In this document: positions 1-9,266 of the stretch, piece by piece
How the letters are laid out: every line of letters begins with the position of its first letter
Numbering within the stretch: the stretch's first letter is position 1
Assembly: GCF_010726765.1 (NCBI RefSeq)
Contig: NZ_AP022601.1
Coordinates: 3,720,001 to 3,784,000, forward strand
From: Mycobacterium gallinarum
GTDB taxonomy: Bacteria; Actinomycetota; Actinomycetes; Mycobacteriales; Mycobacteriaceae
Reading direction: 5' to 3'
DNA: 64,000 nucleotides
Notes under the pieces: model-generated
The model's input: only the letters and a program-made list of their open reading frames with translations
What the model was told of the DNA's origin: nothing
The model's database searches: none
Translations under genes and position numbers: made by a program

Positions 1-339
1 GACGTGGCCACGGCCAGCAGGGCTGGGAGCCACCACCTATTGCCCATGTGCGGCATCATCGCGCACGCAGGGAGGCGACGCCACCGTTGAGGTCCCCCAG
101 ACATGGGGCGGCCCCCGAGCCATGTGTTCTGGTTGGACAAAACCAAGAGGCTCGGGGGCCGGGTGACTGCGGGGAATTCGCCAGCGCGCCAAGGCGGACA
201 AGTCCCCTCGCGCTGCTAGCTCGCAGCCACCTCACATGTCCATATGTCATTCAATTTCTCGGACCACCTCCTTCCCTGTGTACGGCCGACGGTACCCGCG
301 GACCGGGAAGGCGACAACAGATTTTGGCCGGTTCAGCGC
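1..339. other. Intergenic stretch with one strong hairpin
   Basis: No gene can be supported here. The short open frames on both strands lack family features and good ribosome binding sites. The only clear structure is the perfect 12-bp inverted repeat at 110-160. An ATG at 46 opens with the residues MCGIIA, like the start of a class II glutamine amidotransferase, but the frame stops after 14 codons, so this is chance or a small relic. Confidence 0.5.
110..160. terminator. 12-bp perfect inverted repeat, likely terminator hairpin
   Basis: GGCCCCCGAGCC at 110-121 is matched exactly by GGCTCGGGGGCC at 149-160. The 27-nt loop can pair further through GGTT and AACC. There is no T tract, as is usual for mycobacterial terminators. 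It lies 3' of pabC (which ends at 340 and reads leftwards) and could end transcription from either side. Confidence 0.5.
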
Positions 340-1257
340 TCAGCGATCGCTGATGATCGCGGCGTCGACGAGTTCCGCCATGTCACCAGCGAGCGGCGAC
401 GGTGGCAGCGCCTTACCGTCCAGGGTGTGCACCCGTGCGGCAAGCGTGATGCTCGATACCAACCAAACACCTTGTGCCGCAAACAAATCAGCGGGCGTAA
501 GCGCCTGGTAGTCGCACGTATACCCCTTGTTGCGCGCCACCTCGAACAAGGCCTCCTGCGTGGTTCCACGCAGGATCGGATACCACGGCGGCGGGGTCAA
601 GAAAGCGGTGTCGCCGGCCCCATCTTCTGATTCGGTGGCGACCACCACCGTCGACCGCGGACCCTCCAGGATCAGGCCGTCGGCGCCTACGAAGATGACG
701 TCTCCTGCGCCGAGGCGTTCGGCGTGCCGCAGCGCGGCCATGTTGATCGCATAGGACAGCGTCTTGGCGCCCGCCAGCAGCCACGGCATCCCGGTGGTGG
801 CCTCGGCGGAGAGCCCACGCGCCAAGGTCACCGCCGCGACCCCGCCGCTGCGCGCGGCGGCCACCCGGGCGGGCAGCGCACCGATGGTCGCAAACGCCGT
901 ACCGGATGTCGCCGACCCGGCGGCTCCAACTGGCGGTGAACCGCTTTCGCGCCCACGGCTGTACACGAGCCGCAGTACGCCCTCGCCCTCACCGTCGGCG
1001 AGCCACCGCTGTACCGCCACTTCGACGGCCGCACGCCAACGCGGCAACTCCGGTGCGGGAAGGTCCATCAGCTCCGCCGACTGCGTGAGCCGGGCCAGGT
1101 GGGCTTCGAGCAGACAGGGCCTGCCGTCGCGGATCAACAGCGTCTCGAAGATGCCGTCGCCCCGAACGGCTGCCAGGTCGTCGGCGTACAGCAGTGGGGC
1201 GGCCGGGTCGTGCAATTCACCGTCGAGCGTGACCACGACCGCAGGTTGGCTCGCCAT
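340..1257 (-). CDS. pabC: Aminodeoxychorismate lyase (branched-chain aminotransferase-like, PLP fold IV)
   Basis: Converts 4-amino-4-deoxychorismate to p-aminobenzoate and pyruvate for folate synthesis, in the cytoplasm. The 305-residue product has the fold-type IV layout: the N-terminal motif GDGIFETLLIRDG (about 33-45), a candidate PLP lysine K165 in GAKTLSYAINMAA, and the phosphate-binding stretch LEGPRST. The frame is open to 1407, but the ATG at 1257 (MASQPAVVV) gives a family-like length and leaves a 32-bp divergent gap to ygfZ. The neighbour order matches Rv0812-Rv0811c. A D-amino acid or branched-chain aminotransferase is the alternative, because the fold does not separate them cleanly. 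Confidence 0.88.
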   Translation of the reverse strand: MASQPAVVVTLDGELHDPAAPLLYADDLAAVRGDGIFETLLIRDGRPCLLEAHLARLTQSAELMDLPAPELPRWRAAVEVAVQRWLADGEGEGVLRLVYSRGRESGSPPVGAAGSATSGTAFATIGALPARVAAARSGGVAAVTLARGLSAEATTGMPWLLAGAKTLSYAINMAALRHAERLGAGDVIFVGADGLILEGPRSTVVVATESEDGAGDTAFLTPPPWYPILRGTTQEALFEVARNKGYTCDYQALTPADLFAAQGVWLVSSITLAARVHTLDGKALPPSPLAGDMAELVDAAIISDR

Positions 1258-1289
1258 GGGCAAGAAGCGTAGCGCCGTAAGGTTGAGGC

Positions 1290-2363
1290 ATGTCAGCTGT
1301 GCCAGCCCCCGACACCGGGCCCGACGCCGGAGCCGTCTGGCATCACGGCGATCCCCTCGGCGAACAACGGTCGGCCGCCGATGCAGCGGTCCTGGTGGAT
1401 CGTTCACAACGAGCTGTGATCACCGTGACCGGCGCTGAGCGCAGCTCGTGGCTGCACAACATCTCCACGCAGCACGTCGCCGACCTCGCCGATGGCACCG
1501 TGACCGAGAATCTGAGTCTCGACGGCCAGGGTCGTGTCGAAGATCACTGGATCCAGACCGAGCTCGATGGGGTCACCTACCTCGACACCGAATCGTGGCG
1601 TGGCGAACCCCTGACCGCCTATCTGCGCAAAATGGTGTTCTGGGCCGACGTGGTCGTCGAACCCGCTGATCTGGCGGTACTTTCGCTGCTCGGCCCGCGC
1701 CTGGTGGATCCGCCGGTGCTCGACGTCCTCGGCGTGGTTTCGCTACCGGCCGAAAGGACCGCGGTGGCCCTTCCCGAGGGTGGTTTCCTGCGCAGGATGG
1801 GCGGTCCGGATGTGGAGCTGGATCTGGTGGTCCCCCGCGATCAGGTCGCGGCATGGCACGATCGGCTCGCTGCGGCCGGAGTGCGCGCGGCGGGTGTCTG
1901 GGCCTATGAGGCGCACCGCGTCGCCGCGTTGCGGCCACGGCTGGGAGTCGACACCGACGAGCGCACGATTCCGCACGAGGTCGGCTGGATCGGCTCGGCG
2001 GTTCACCTGGACAAGGGCTGCTACCGCGGCCAGGAGACCGTCGCTCGCGTCCACAACCTGGGCAAACCGCCACGCATGCTGGTGCTCGTGCATCTCGACG
2101 GCTCCGGCGAGAGGCCGGCGACCGGGGATCCCGTGTTGGCCGGCGGTCGGACCGTCGGCCGGCTCGGCACCGTGGTCGATCACGTCGACGAGGGGCCGAT
2201 CGCCCTGGCATTGGTCAAGCGGGGCCTGTTGGCTGAGACCGAGTTGACCATCGGCGGGGAATCGCCGGTGGCCGCCGTGATCGACGCCGATTCGATGCCG
2301 CCACCCGATGCGACAGGCGCCGGACGCCTCGCGGTCGAACAGCTGCGAGGCGGCCCGCGATGA
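1290..2363 (+). CDS. ygfZ: Folate-binding YgfZ/GcvT-like protein
   Basis: A 357-residue member of the YgfZ family, which uses a folate scaffold to help repair or assemble certain iron-sulfur enzymes. The family signature KGCYRGQET is intact at residues 242-250, with the expected cysteine. The GcvT-like N-terminal half (VDRSQRAVITVTG, then SLDGQGRV) precedes it. It is divergent from pabC with a 32-bp gap, so the two folate-linked genes share a promoter region. It corresponds to Rv0811c. It is too short for a true glycine cleavage T protein. Confidence 0.88.
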   Translation: MSAVPAPDTGPDAGAVWHHGDPLGEQRSAADAAVLVDRSQRAVITVTGAERSSWLHNISTQHVADLADGTVTENLSLDGQGRVEDHWIQTELDGVTYLDTESWRGEPLTAYLRKMVFWADVVVEPADLAVLSLLGPRLVDPPVLDVLGVVSLPAERTAVALPEGGFLRRMGGPDVELDLVVPRDQVAAWHDRLAAAGVRAAGVWAYEAHRVAALRPRLGVDTDERTIPHEVGWIGSAVHLDKGCYRGQETVARVHNLGKPPRMLVLVHLDGSGERPATGDPVLAGGRTVGRLGTVVDHVDEGPIALALVKRGLLAETELTIGGESPVAAVIDADSMPPPDATGAGRLAVEQLRGGPR

Positions 2364-2525
2364 GTGTCGATATTTCGCTGGTTCGCGGGCTCGGGTCCCT
2401 CCGGACGGGCCTGCCAGCGCACCGCACCGCGGCACGGTAAAGTGTCGACAGGACGATAAAACACACTCAGATCGGAGCCGCCTGAAATTTGGGCCGCTCC
2501 GTTATTGCGCGAGGGGGTACCCCCA

Positions 2526-2702
2526 ATGGGCCGCGGCCGGGCAAAGGCAAAGCAGACCAAGGTTGCTCGTGAGCTCAAATACAGCTCACCGCAGACCGAT
2601 TTCGACCGCCTCCAGCGCGAACTGGCGGGCGCCGACGATCTCAACGGCACCGACAGGTTGGCCGACGATGACGTGGCCGACGATGATGACTGGCGTCGTT
2701 AA
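2526..2702 (+). CDS. DUF3073 small basic/acidic protein
   Basis: A 58-residue protein with a Lys/Arg-rich N-terminus (MGRGRAKAKQTKVARELKY) and an acidic tail (DDVADDDDW), typical of the actinobacterial DUF3073 family (Rv0810c). Function is unknown; the charge pattern suggests nucleic-acid or ribosome contact, which is inference. The ATG at 2526 is preferred over an in-frame GTG-type start seven codons upstream because the family begins MGRGRAK; GAGGGGG lies just upstream. It ends 3 bp before the convergent purM stop. Confidence 0.85.
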   Translation: MGRGRAKAKQTKVARELKYSSPQTDFDRLQRELAGADDLNGTDRLADDDVADDDDWRR

Positions 2703-2705
2703 GCC

Positions 2706-3776
<1,071 letters not shown>

Positions 3777-3885
3777 CGCGCACAAGGCTACCGGTGATGA
3801 CTGCGCGAGGTTGATTGTCCTCCCGGATCGGCATTCACTCCGATCGCTCACGGACGGGCCGCCGAGTATGAGAATGTGACCGACC

Positions 3886-4320
3886 ATGAAACTTGTTCGC
3901 TGGTGTACGCCGGCTCTGCCCGTGGTTCTGACGGCCGCCGCAGCCCTGGTGGCCCCCGCCGCCGTCGCAACGCCTGCGGTCAACGTCGATTCGGTGGTCA
4001 TCAATCAGTCGACGGTCGACGGCGTCGACTACATCACCCGCCGGATCACCATCCAGCCCGGCGGCAGTACCGGCTGGCACTATCACGACGGTCGGGTATT
4101 CGGCATCGTCAAGGAAGGCACTCTGACGCGGACCATGGCGGACTGCAAGGACGTGGTCGATCCGGCCGGCGCTCCGGTGACCGAAGGCTCCGGTCCGGAC
4201 CATGCCCACAACGGCCGCAACCTGGGCCCCGTTCCCGTGGTGCTGTGGGTGGATTACATCCAGCCGGCGGGCACGCCGCTGTCAGTCGATGTCCCACCGC
4301 CGCCCGGCTGCCCAATTTAG
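3886..4320 (+). CDS. Secreted cupin-domain protein
   Basis: A 144-residue protein with a Sec signal peptide (MKLVRWCTPALPVVLTAAAA, probable AxA cleavage near VATPA) followed by a single cupin barrel. Cupin motif 1 is visible as the PGGSTGWHYHDG region, with histidines that could bind a metal. The second motif (NLGPVPVVLWVDYIQPAG) is degenerate. Substrate is unknown; small exported cupins of this type are frequent in mycobacteria. It lies 109 bp from the divergent purM start and 35 bp before the next gene on the same strand. Confidence 0.75.
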   Translation: MKLVRWCTPALPVVLTAAAALVAPAAVATPAVNVDSVVINQSTVDGVDYITRRITIQPGGSTGWHYHDGRVFGIVKEGTLTRTMADCKDVVDPAGAPVTEGSGPDHAHNGRNLGPVPVVLWVDYIQPAGTPLSVDVPPPPGCPI

Positions 4321-4355
4321 GTTTGCCCGAGGCCAAGAACGGAGATCCGGCGTAG

Positions 4356-5330
4356 GTGTCCGCTGAAAAGCCCCATTGCTTGGTGACAGGTGCGACCGGC
4401 TACATCGGTGGCCGGTTGGTGCCCGAACTGCTCGACCGCGGGTACGGCGTGCGTGCGCTGGCCCGCCAGCCCGACAAGCTGGCGGACCGGCCGTGGCGGG
4501 ACAGGATCGCGGTCGCACGCGGCGACCTCGGCGACGCCGACTCGCTGCGCGACGCGTTCGAAGGCGTCGACGTCGTCTACTACCTGGTCCACTCGATGGG
4601 CACATCGAAGGATTTCGTGGCTGCGGAGGCCGAGTCGGCCCGCAATGTCGTCGCCGCAGCGAAGCAGGCAGGCGTACAGCGGTTTGTGTACCTGGGCGGG
4701 CTGCACCCCTCGGGCGCGGAGTTGTCACCGCACCTTCGGTCACGGGTCGCTGTCGGTGAGATCCTGCTGGACTCCGGCATCGAGACGGTCGTGCTACAGG
4801 CCGGGATCGTCGTCGGTTCGGGCTCGGCGTCGTTCGAGATGATGCGCCATCTCATCCACCGCCTGCCGGCGATGACTACGCCCAAGTGGGTGCACAACAA
4901 GATCCAGCCGATCGCGATCGACGACGTCCTCTACTACCTCGCCGAGGCGGCCACAGCCGATCTGCCCGAGTCACGCACCTGGGATGTCGGCGGCCCCGAC
5001 GCGCTCGAATACGGCGACGCCATGCAGGTGTACGCGCAAGTGGCCGGTCTGCGGCCGCGGATCATCATCGCGATTCCGTTCCTGACTCCGACGATCGCGA
5101 GTCTGTGGATCGGTCTGGTCACGCCCATGCCGCCGGGTCTCGCGCGGCCGTTGATCGAATCGCTGGAGGTCGACGCCGTCATGAGTGAACACGACATCGA
5201 CGCCGTCATCGGACCGCCACGCGGCGGTCTCACCGCCTACCGGGACGCGGTCGTCAAAGCGTTGACAAATGGCCCGCTGCCGAGCGATCCGCACTGGGCA
5301 CACGTCGGCCGTAGGCCTGTACCCAGTTAG
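4356..5330 (+). CDS. NAD(P)-binding atypical SDR (NmrA/YbjT-like)
   Basis: A 324-residue Rossmann protein. The nucleotide-binding motif GATGYIGGRL is at about residues 13-22, the acidic DLGD pair follows near 56-59, and YYLVHSMG replaces the classical YxxxK, as in atypical extended SDRs or NmrA-like sensors. Residues 225-265 contain hydrophobic stretches (IIIAIPFLTPTIASLWIGL) that may touch membrane. It starts at GTG 4356 after GGAGAT. The substrate cannot be read from the sequence. It could be a quinone or flavin-linked reductase or a redox sensor. Its stop is seven bases before the tandem repeats that run into purF. Confidence 0.7.
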   Translation: MSAEKPHCLVTGATGYIGGRLVPELLDRGYGVRALARQPDKLADRPWRDRIAVARGDLGDADSLRDAFEGVDVVYYLVHSMGTSKDFVAAEAESARNVVAAAKQAGVQRFVYLGGLHPSGAELSPHLRSRVAVGEILLDSGIETVVLQAGIVVGSGSASFEMMRHLIHRLPAMTTPKWVHNKIQPIAIDDVLYYLAEAATADLPESRTWDVGGPDALEYGDAMQVYAQVAGLRPRIIIAIPFLTPTIASLWIGLVTPMPPGLARPLIESLEVDAVMSEHDIDAVIGPPRGGLTAYRDAVVKALTNGPLPSDPHWAHVGRRPVPS

Positions 5331-5336
5331 GGTCGG

Positions 5337-5442
5337 CACGACGGCCGAGCCGTCAAGGACGCCACGACGGCCGAGCCGTTCAAGGACGCCACGACGGCCG
5401 AGCCGTTCAAGGACGCCACGACGGCCGAGCCGTCAAGGACGC
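5337..5442. repeat. Four tandem 26/27-bp repeats running into the purF stop codon
   Basis: Four head-to-tail copies lie at 5337-5362, 5363-5389, 5390-5416 and 5417-5442. The outer two are 26 bp (CCGTCAAGG) and the inner two 27 bp (CCGTTCAAGG); otherwise they are identical. Each has ACGGC-CGA-GCCGT, a 5-bp inverted repeat with a 3-base loop. The last copy covers the purF stop (TCA at 5433-5435 on this strand) and its last codons. Near identity suggests recent expansion and a likely VNTR locus. Confidence 0.92.
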
Positions 5443-6965
5443 CTGAGCGCCGAGACGTTGTCGTTGTCGGCCTGCAGCGGCACTCCGCTGCGGGCCGCGG
5501 TCGCCAGCATGTGCTCGATGACGTTCTTGCCCAACGCCGTTTCGCCCGGCAACTCGATCGGGTAGTTGCCGTCGAAGCACGCCGAGCACAGCCGCGACGC
5601 AGGTTGTTCGGTGGCCGCGATCATGCCGCGCTGCGAGATGTAGCCCAGTGTGTCGGCGCCGATGGCATGGCGGACACCCTCGAGCAGTTCGTCGGCATCA
5701 CCTTCGGTGCTCGCGGCGTTGGCGATCAGCTCGGCAGGCGTCGCGAAGTCGATGCCGTAGAAGCATGGCCACTTCACGGGCGGCGATGCGATGCGCACGT
5801 GTACCTCGACGGCGCCGGCCTCACGCAACATGCGGATCAACGCCCGCTGCGTGTTGCCGCGGACGATGGAGTCGTCGACGACGATCAGCCGCTTACCGCG
5901 GATCACTTCCTTGAGCGGATTGAGCTTGAGGCGGATACCGAGCTGGCGGATGGTCTGCGACGGCTGGATGAACGTGCGCCCGACGTAAGCGTTCTTCATC
6001 AGGCCCTGTCCGTACGGAATGCCGGACTCCTGCGCGTAACCGACGGCCGCCGGGGTGCCCGATTCCGGCACGCCGATCACCAGGTCGGCTTCGACGGGCA
6101 TCTCACGGGCCAGCCGGCGGCCGATATCGACGCGGGCGGCGTGCACCGAGCGGCCCGCGATGTTGCTGTCTGGTCGGGCCAGGTACACGTACTCGAAGAC
6201 ACAACCCTTTGGCTCGGGGTTGGCGAAGCGCGTCGAGCGCACGCCGTCGGCGTCGATGGCCAGCAACTCGCCGGGCTCGATGTCGCGGACGAACGAGGCG
6301 CCGACGATGTCGAGCGCCGCCGTCTCGGAGGCCACGACCCAGCCGCGGTCCAGCCGCCCCAACGAAAGCGGCCGCACGCCGTAGGGGTCGCGGGCCGCAT
6401 AGAGGGTGTTCTCGTCCATGAAGGTGAGACAGAACGCGCCGCGCACGGTGGGCAGCAGTTCGAGGGCGGCCTGTTCCAGCGTCGCGTCGGCGGCGCCGTG
6501 GGCCAGCAGTGCGCCGAGAATGTCGGAGTCGGTGGTGGCCGCCGGGGCGCCGCGGGTGCCGAGTAGACCCGCCTCGCGGGCCCGGGTGGCCAGGTCGGCG
6601 GCATTGACCAGGTTGCCGTTGTGGCCGAGCGCGACGCCCGTGCCGGCTGCGGTGTTGCGGAACACCGGCTGGGCATTCTCCCAAGTGGTGGATCCGCTGG
6701 TCGAGTATCGGCAGTGCCCGACGGCGACATGGCCTTCCATGGCCGCCAGCGTCTGCTCGTCGAAGACCTGGCTGACCAGGCCCAAATCCTTGAATACCAG
6801 CACCTGGGAGCCGTCGGCGACGGCGATGCCTGCGGCCTCCTGGCCGCGGTGCTGCAGCGCGTAGAGGCCGTAGTAGGTGAGTTTGGCGACTTCTTCACCC
6901 GGCGCCCAGACGCCGAATACGCCACATTCCTCGCGGGGTTCTTGATCGGTCTGCGGGCCGGTCAC
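5433..6965 (-). CDS. purF: Amidophosphoribosyltransferase
   Basis: First committed step of purine synthesis: PRPP plus glutamine to phosphoribosylamine. The 510-residue protein has a 13-residue propeptide before Cys14 (REECGVFGV), which becomes the N-terminal nucleophile after cleavage. An Ntn-type glutaminase follows (HCRYSTSG, GHNGNLVN), then a PRTase domain with the PRPP motif VVDDSIVRG and the conserved PSQTIRQLGIRLKLNPL. This is the Bacillus-like iron-sulfur type; cysteines in CFYGIDF and SRLCSACFDG are candidate cluster ligands. GTG start at 6965. The extreme C-terminus is encoded in the tandem-repeat array, so its end may vary between strains. Confidence 0.95.
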   Translation of the reverse strand: MTGPQTDQEPREECGVFGVWAPGEEVAKLTYYGLYALQHRGQEAAGIAVADGSQVLVFKDLGLVSQVFDEQTLAAMEGHVAVGHCRYSTSGSTTWENAQPVFRNTAAGTGVALGHNGNLVNAADLATRAREAGLLGTRGAPAATTDSDILGALLAHGAADATLEQAALELLPTVRGAFCLTFMDENTLYAARDPYGVRPLSLGRLDRGWVVASETAALDIVGASFVRDIEPGELLAIDADGVRSTRFANPEPKGCVFEYVYLARPDSNIAGRSVHAARVDIGRRLAREMPVEADLVIGVPESGTPAAVGYAQESGIPYGQGLMKNAYVGRTFIQPSQTIRQLGIRLKLNPLKEVIRGKRLIVVDDSIVRGNTQRALIRMLREAGAVEVHVRIASPPVKWPCFYGIDFATPAELIANAASTEGDADELLEGVRHAIGADTLGYISQRGMIAATEQPASRLCSACFDGNYPIELPGETALGKNVIEHMLATAARSGVPLQADNDNVSALRRP

Positions 6966-7148
6966 GATATGGCTGCTCCCAGGGCGGTGTGGGTAGACGA
7001 GTTCAGTCTACGGTCATCACCGGTCAATCACGGAAGACACCGACGATGTCGCGCACAAAAAAGAACGACTTCTGCGGGTCCAGAAATTCCTCGCCTATCA
7101 CCCACATTCGGCGAACCACCTGGTCACGGACGTGCGACGGCGGCGCGG

Positions 7149-7168
7149 GCCTGAGCATCGGCTCAGGC
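7149..7168. terminator. 8-bp hairpin 3' of the SCP-like gene
   Basis: GCCTGAGC, loop ATCG, GCTCAGGC: a perfect 8-bp stem 16 bases beyond the stop of the leftward gene ending at 7184 and upstream of purF. It is probably a T-less terminator. The rest of the 218-bp gap up to the purF start shows no other clear structure. Confidence 0.55.
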
Positions 7169-7183
7169 GGACGTGTGGCGAAG

Positions 7184-7576
7184 CTAACCGTCGAGGCGGA
7201 CCAACGGCAGCCACCCGGCGACCTCGCCGGCGCGCGCCCCGGACGACGTCAACAACCCGCCCGCGGTGGCGTCCGCCACGTCCAGGAGGCCCGTCGCGAG
7301 CAACAGCCACGTTCGCGGGTCGGTCTCCACCACGTTGGGCGGATTCCCTCGCCTGTGCGCCGGCCCTGAAATACATTGCACCGCAACAAATGGCGGGACA
7401 CGGACCTCGACGCTGTTCCCCGGCGCGAGTGCGGCGAGCGTGCGAGCCGTCAATCGCACCGCCTCGGCGAGTTCGGCGCGCGTAGGAGTGGGTTCGCCAT
7501 CGTCGCGCAGCCACGCGGCGACGGCCGAAACCGCAGCACGCGTCATTGCCGGATCGGCCCTACGAGAGGTGGACAT
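7184..7576 (-). CDS. Sterol carrier family protein (Rv0807-like)
   Basis: A 130-residue protein of the bacterial sterol-carrier-related family next to purF in mycobacteria. The conserved core runs RTLAALAPGNSVEVRVPPFVAV and ends ATGLLDVADA. Ligand and role are not known; purF neighbourhood is conserved (Rv0807 next to Rv0808). The ATG at 7576 lies only 16 bp from the divergent start at 7593, so the two promoters must overlap or at least one transcript is leaderless. Confidence 0.75.
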   Translation of the reverse strand: MSTSRRADPAMTRAAVSAVAAWLRDDGEPTPTRAELAEAVRLTARTLAALAPGNSVEVRVPPFVAVQCISGPAHRRGNPPNVVETDPRTWLLLATGLLDVADATAGGLLTSSGARAGEVAGWLPLVRLDG

Positions 7577-7592
7577 ACTTTAGATTCTCAAA

Positions 7593-8798
7593 GTGTTTGT
7601 CGACCGCCACAATCCGCCCTACCGGACGGCGGGCGCGGTCTTGGTGGTGATCGCCGCGGTCGCGGCGAGCCTGCTCTACATGCAGTTCCGGGGCGACTTC
7701 ATCCCGTCCACACCACTCACGTTGGTCTCGTCGCGCTCTGGCCTGGTCGTCGAACCCGGCGCGAAGGTGACCTATAACGGCGTGGAGATCGGTCGCGTCG
7801 CGCGCATCGGCACCGTCGAGGTGGATGGCACCGCGAAAGCGCAACTGTCCCTCGACGTCGACCCCGAATACATCGAGCTCATTCCGTCGAATGTGATCGC
7901 CGACGTGCAGGCCACCACCGTGTTCGGCAACAAGTACGTGTCGTTCAGATCACCGGAAGATCCTTCTGCAGAACGTGTTTCGAGCAGAGACGTGATCGAG
8001 GTGTCCTCGGTGAGCACCGAGTTCAACACCCTGTTCGAGACGGTGCTGTCACTTGCCGAGCAGGTCGACCCGGTCAAGCTGAACCAGACACTGACCGCCA
8101 CGGCCGAGGCGGTGACGGGCCTGGGTGACCGGTTCGGCGAGTCGCTGTCGAACGGCAACACCATCCTCGACGACCTCAATGCGCGAATGCCGCAGATCCG
8201 CGAGGACACCAGGTTGGTGGCGGGTCTGGTCGACGTGTACGCCGATGCGTCACCGGATCTGTGGGACGGCCTGCAGAACGCGGTCACCACCGCGCGCACG
8301 TTCAACGCGCAGTGGGATGACATCGACGCGGCGTTGATGGCCGCGCTGGGCTTCGCCGACCCGGCTGCCGACAGTCTGAATCGCGGCGGACCGTACTTCG
8401 TGCGCGGCGCCGCGGATCTGATCCCCACGTCCAAACTGTTCGACTACTACAGCCCCCAGCTGTTGTGCACGCTGCGGAACTTCGCCGAGATCGAGGAGAA
8501 GGTCGCCGAGACTCTCGGCGGGAACGGCTACTCGCTTTCGACGTCGTCGGGGACGTTCGCCGGTGCGGGCAACCCGTACATCTACCCCGACAACCTGCCG
8601 CGGGTGAACGCCAGGGGCGGCCCGGAGGGTCGTCCGGGCTGCTGGCAGAAGATCTCCCGTGAGTTGTGGCCCGCGCCGTATCTGGTGATGCACACCGGCG
8701 CCAGCATCGCACCCTACAATCACGCAGAACTCGGGCAGCCGATCCTGATCGACTACGTGTGGGGCAGGCAGGTCGGCGAGCTGACCATCAATCCGTGA
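7593..8798 (+). CDS. Orphan MceA-type protein (MCE/MlaD domain, lipid transport)
   Basis: A 401-residue Mce family protein: one N-terminal membrane anchor (about residues 11-31), the MlaD/MCE domain (LTLVSSRSGLVVEPGAKVTYNGVEIGRV onward, about 42-120), a helical region, and a C-terminus reading APYNHAELGQP then VWGRQVGELTINP, typical of MceA subunits. Normal Mce proteins form heteromeric tunnels with MceB-F and YrbE permeases for lipid or sterol import; none of these partners is in this window, so it is an orphan that may join another complex. GTG start at 7593, with a TAGATT -10-like element at 7581-7586, consistent with a leaderless transcript. Confidence 0.85.
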   Translation: MFVDRHNPPYRTAGAVLVVIAAVAASLLYMQFRGDFIPSTPLTLVSSRSGLVVEPGAKVTYNGVEIGRVARIGTVEVDGTAKAQLSLDVDPEYIELIPSNVIADVQATTVFGNKYVSFRSPEDPSAERVSSRDVIEVSSVSTEFNTLFETVLSLAEQVDPVKLNQTLTATAEAVTGLGDRFGESLSNGNTILDDLNARMPQIREDTRLVAGLVDVYADASPDLWDGLQNAVTTARTFNAQWDDIDAALMAALGFADPAADSLNRGGPYFVRGAADLIPTSKLFDYYSPQLLCTLRNFAEIEEKVAETLGGNGYSLSTSSGTFAGAGNPYIYPDNLPRVNARGGPEGRPGCWQKISRELWPAPYLVMHTGASIAPYNHAELGQPILIDYVWGRQVGELTINP

Positions 8799-8808
8799 GC
8801 GTTGACAT

Positions 8809-8820
8809 CAACAATTGTTG
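8809..8820. promoter_or_regulatory. Perfect 12-bp palindrome CAACAATTGTTG, candidate operator
   Basis: A self-complementary CAACAATTGTTG sits 20 bp upstream of the ATG of the F420-type oxidoreductase and 11 bp after the Mce stop. AT-rich perfect palindromes are uncommon in this GC-rich sequence. MarR or TetR dimers use such sites. No regulator gene is adjacent. Confidence 0.45.
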
Positions 8821-8839
8821 AGGTTTTACGTTCGCAGGC

Positions 8840-9262
8840 ATGACGTTCAAATCACATGAGATCGAATATCTTCGGCGGGCCGACCTGGGTCGGTTGGCCA
8901 CCATCCAGCGCGATGGGACACCGCAGAACAGTCCGGTCGGATTCACCTTCAACGAGCAGCTCGGGACGATCGACATCGCCGGTTATCAGATGTCCAAGAG
9001 CCAAAAGTATCGCAACATCGCGCACAACGACCGGGTTGCGTTCGTCGTCGACGACATCGCGTCACGCGAGCCGTGGCGGGTGCGTTGCCTCGAGATTCGC
9101 GGCACCGCCGAACAGGCCGTGATCGCCCCCTCGCAGGGTGCGGCGGGCGACCATCTGGATACGGCGATCATCCGCGTCACCCCAACGCGGATAATCAGTT
9201 TCGGCATCGACGATCAGGACACCGAGCCGCACCAACTGACCGCGGATATCCGGGACGTGTAG
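8840..9262 (+). CDS. PPOX-class F420-dependent oxidoreductase (MSMEG_5819/OxyR-like)
   Basis: A 140-residue split-barrel flavin/deazaflavin protein of the pyridoxamine-phosphate oxidase superfamily. Visible family features are the N-terminal YLRRADLGRLATIQRDGTPQ, the strand-turn SPVGFTF, SKSQKYRNI, and the C-terminal RVTPTRIISFGID. In mycobacteria this subfamily binds F420 and reduces small unsaturated substrates; the natural substrate is unknown. It is a single gene under its own promoter, with a 12-bp palindrome just upstream, and converges on the SDR gene ending at 9267. Confidence 0.82.
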   Translation: MTFKSHEIEYLRRADLGRLATIQRDGTPQNSPVGFTFNEQLGTIDIAGYQMSKSQKYRNIAHNDRVAFVVDDIASREPWRVRCLEIRGTAEQAVIAPSQGAAGDHLDTAIIRVTPTRIISFGIDDQDTEPHQLTADIRDV

Positions 9263-9266
9263 CGGC

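Noticed and set aside
46..90. MCGIIA start like a glutamine amidotransferase
   Set aside because: The frame stops after 14 codons and nothing downstream continues the domain.
48..353. Open frames on both strands before pabC
   Set aside because: Arg/Pro-rich translations with no family look, no ribosome sites, and overlap with the hairpin.
5337..5442. CRISPR array
   Set aside because: The copies are directly adjacent with no spacers, and there are no cas genes.
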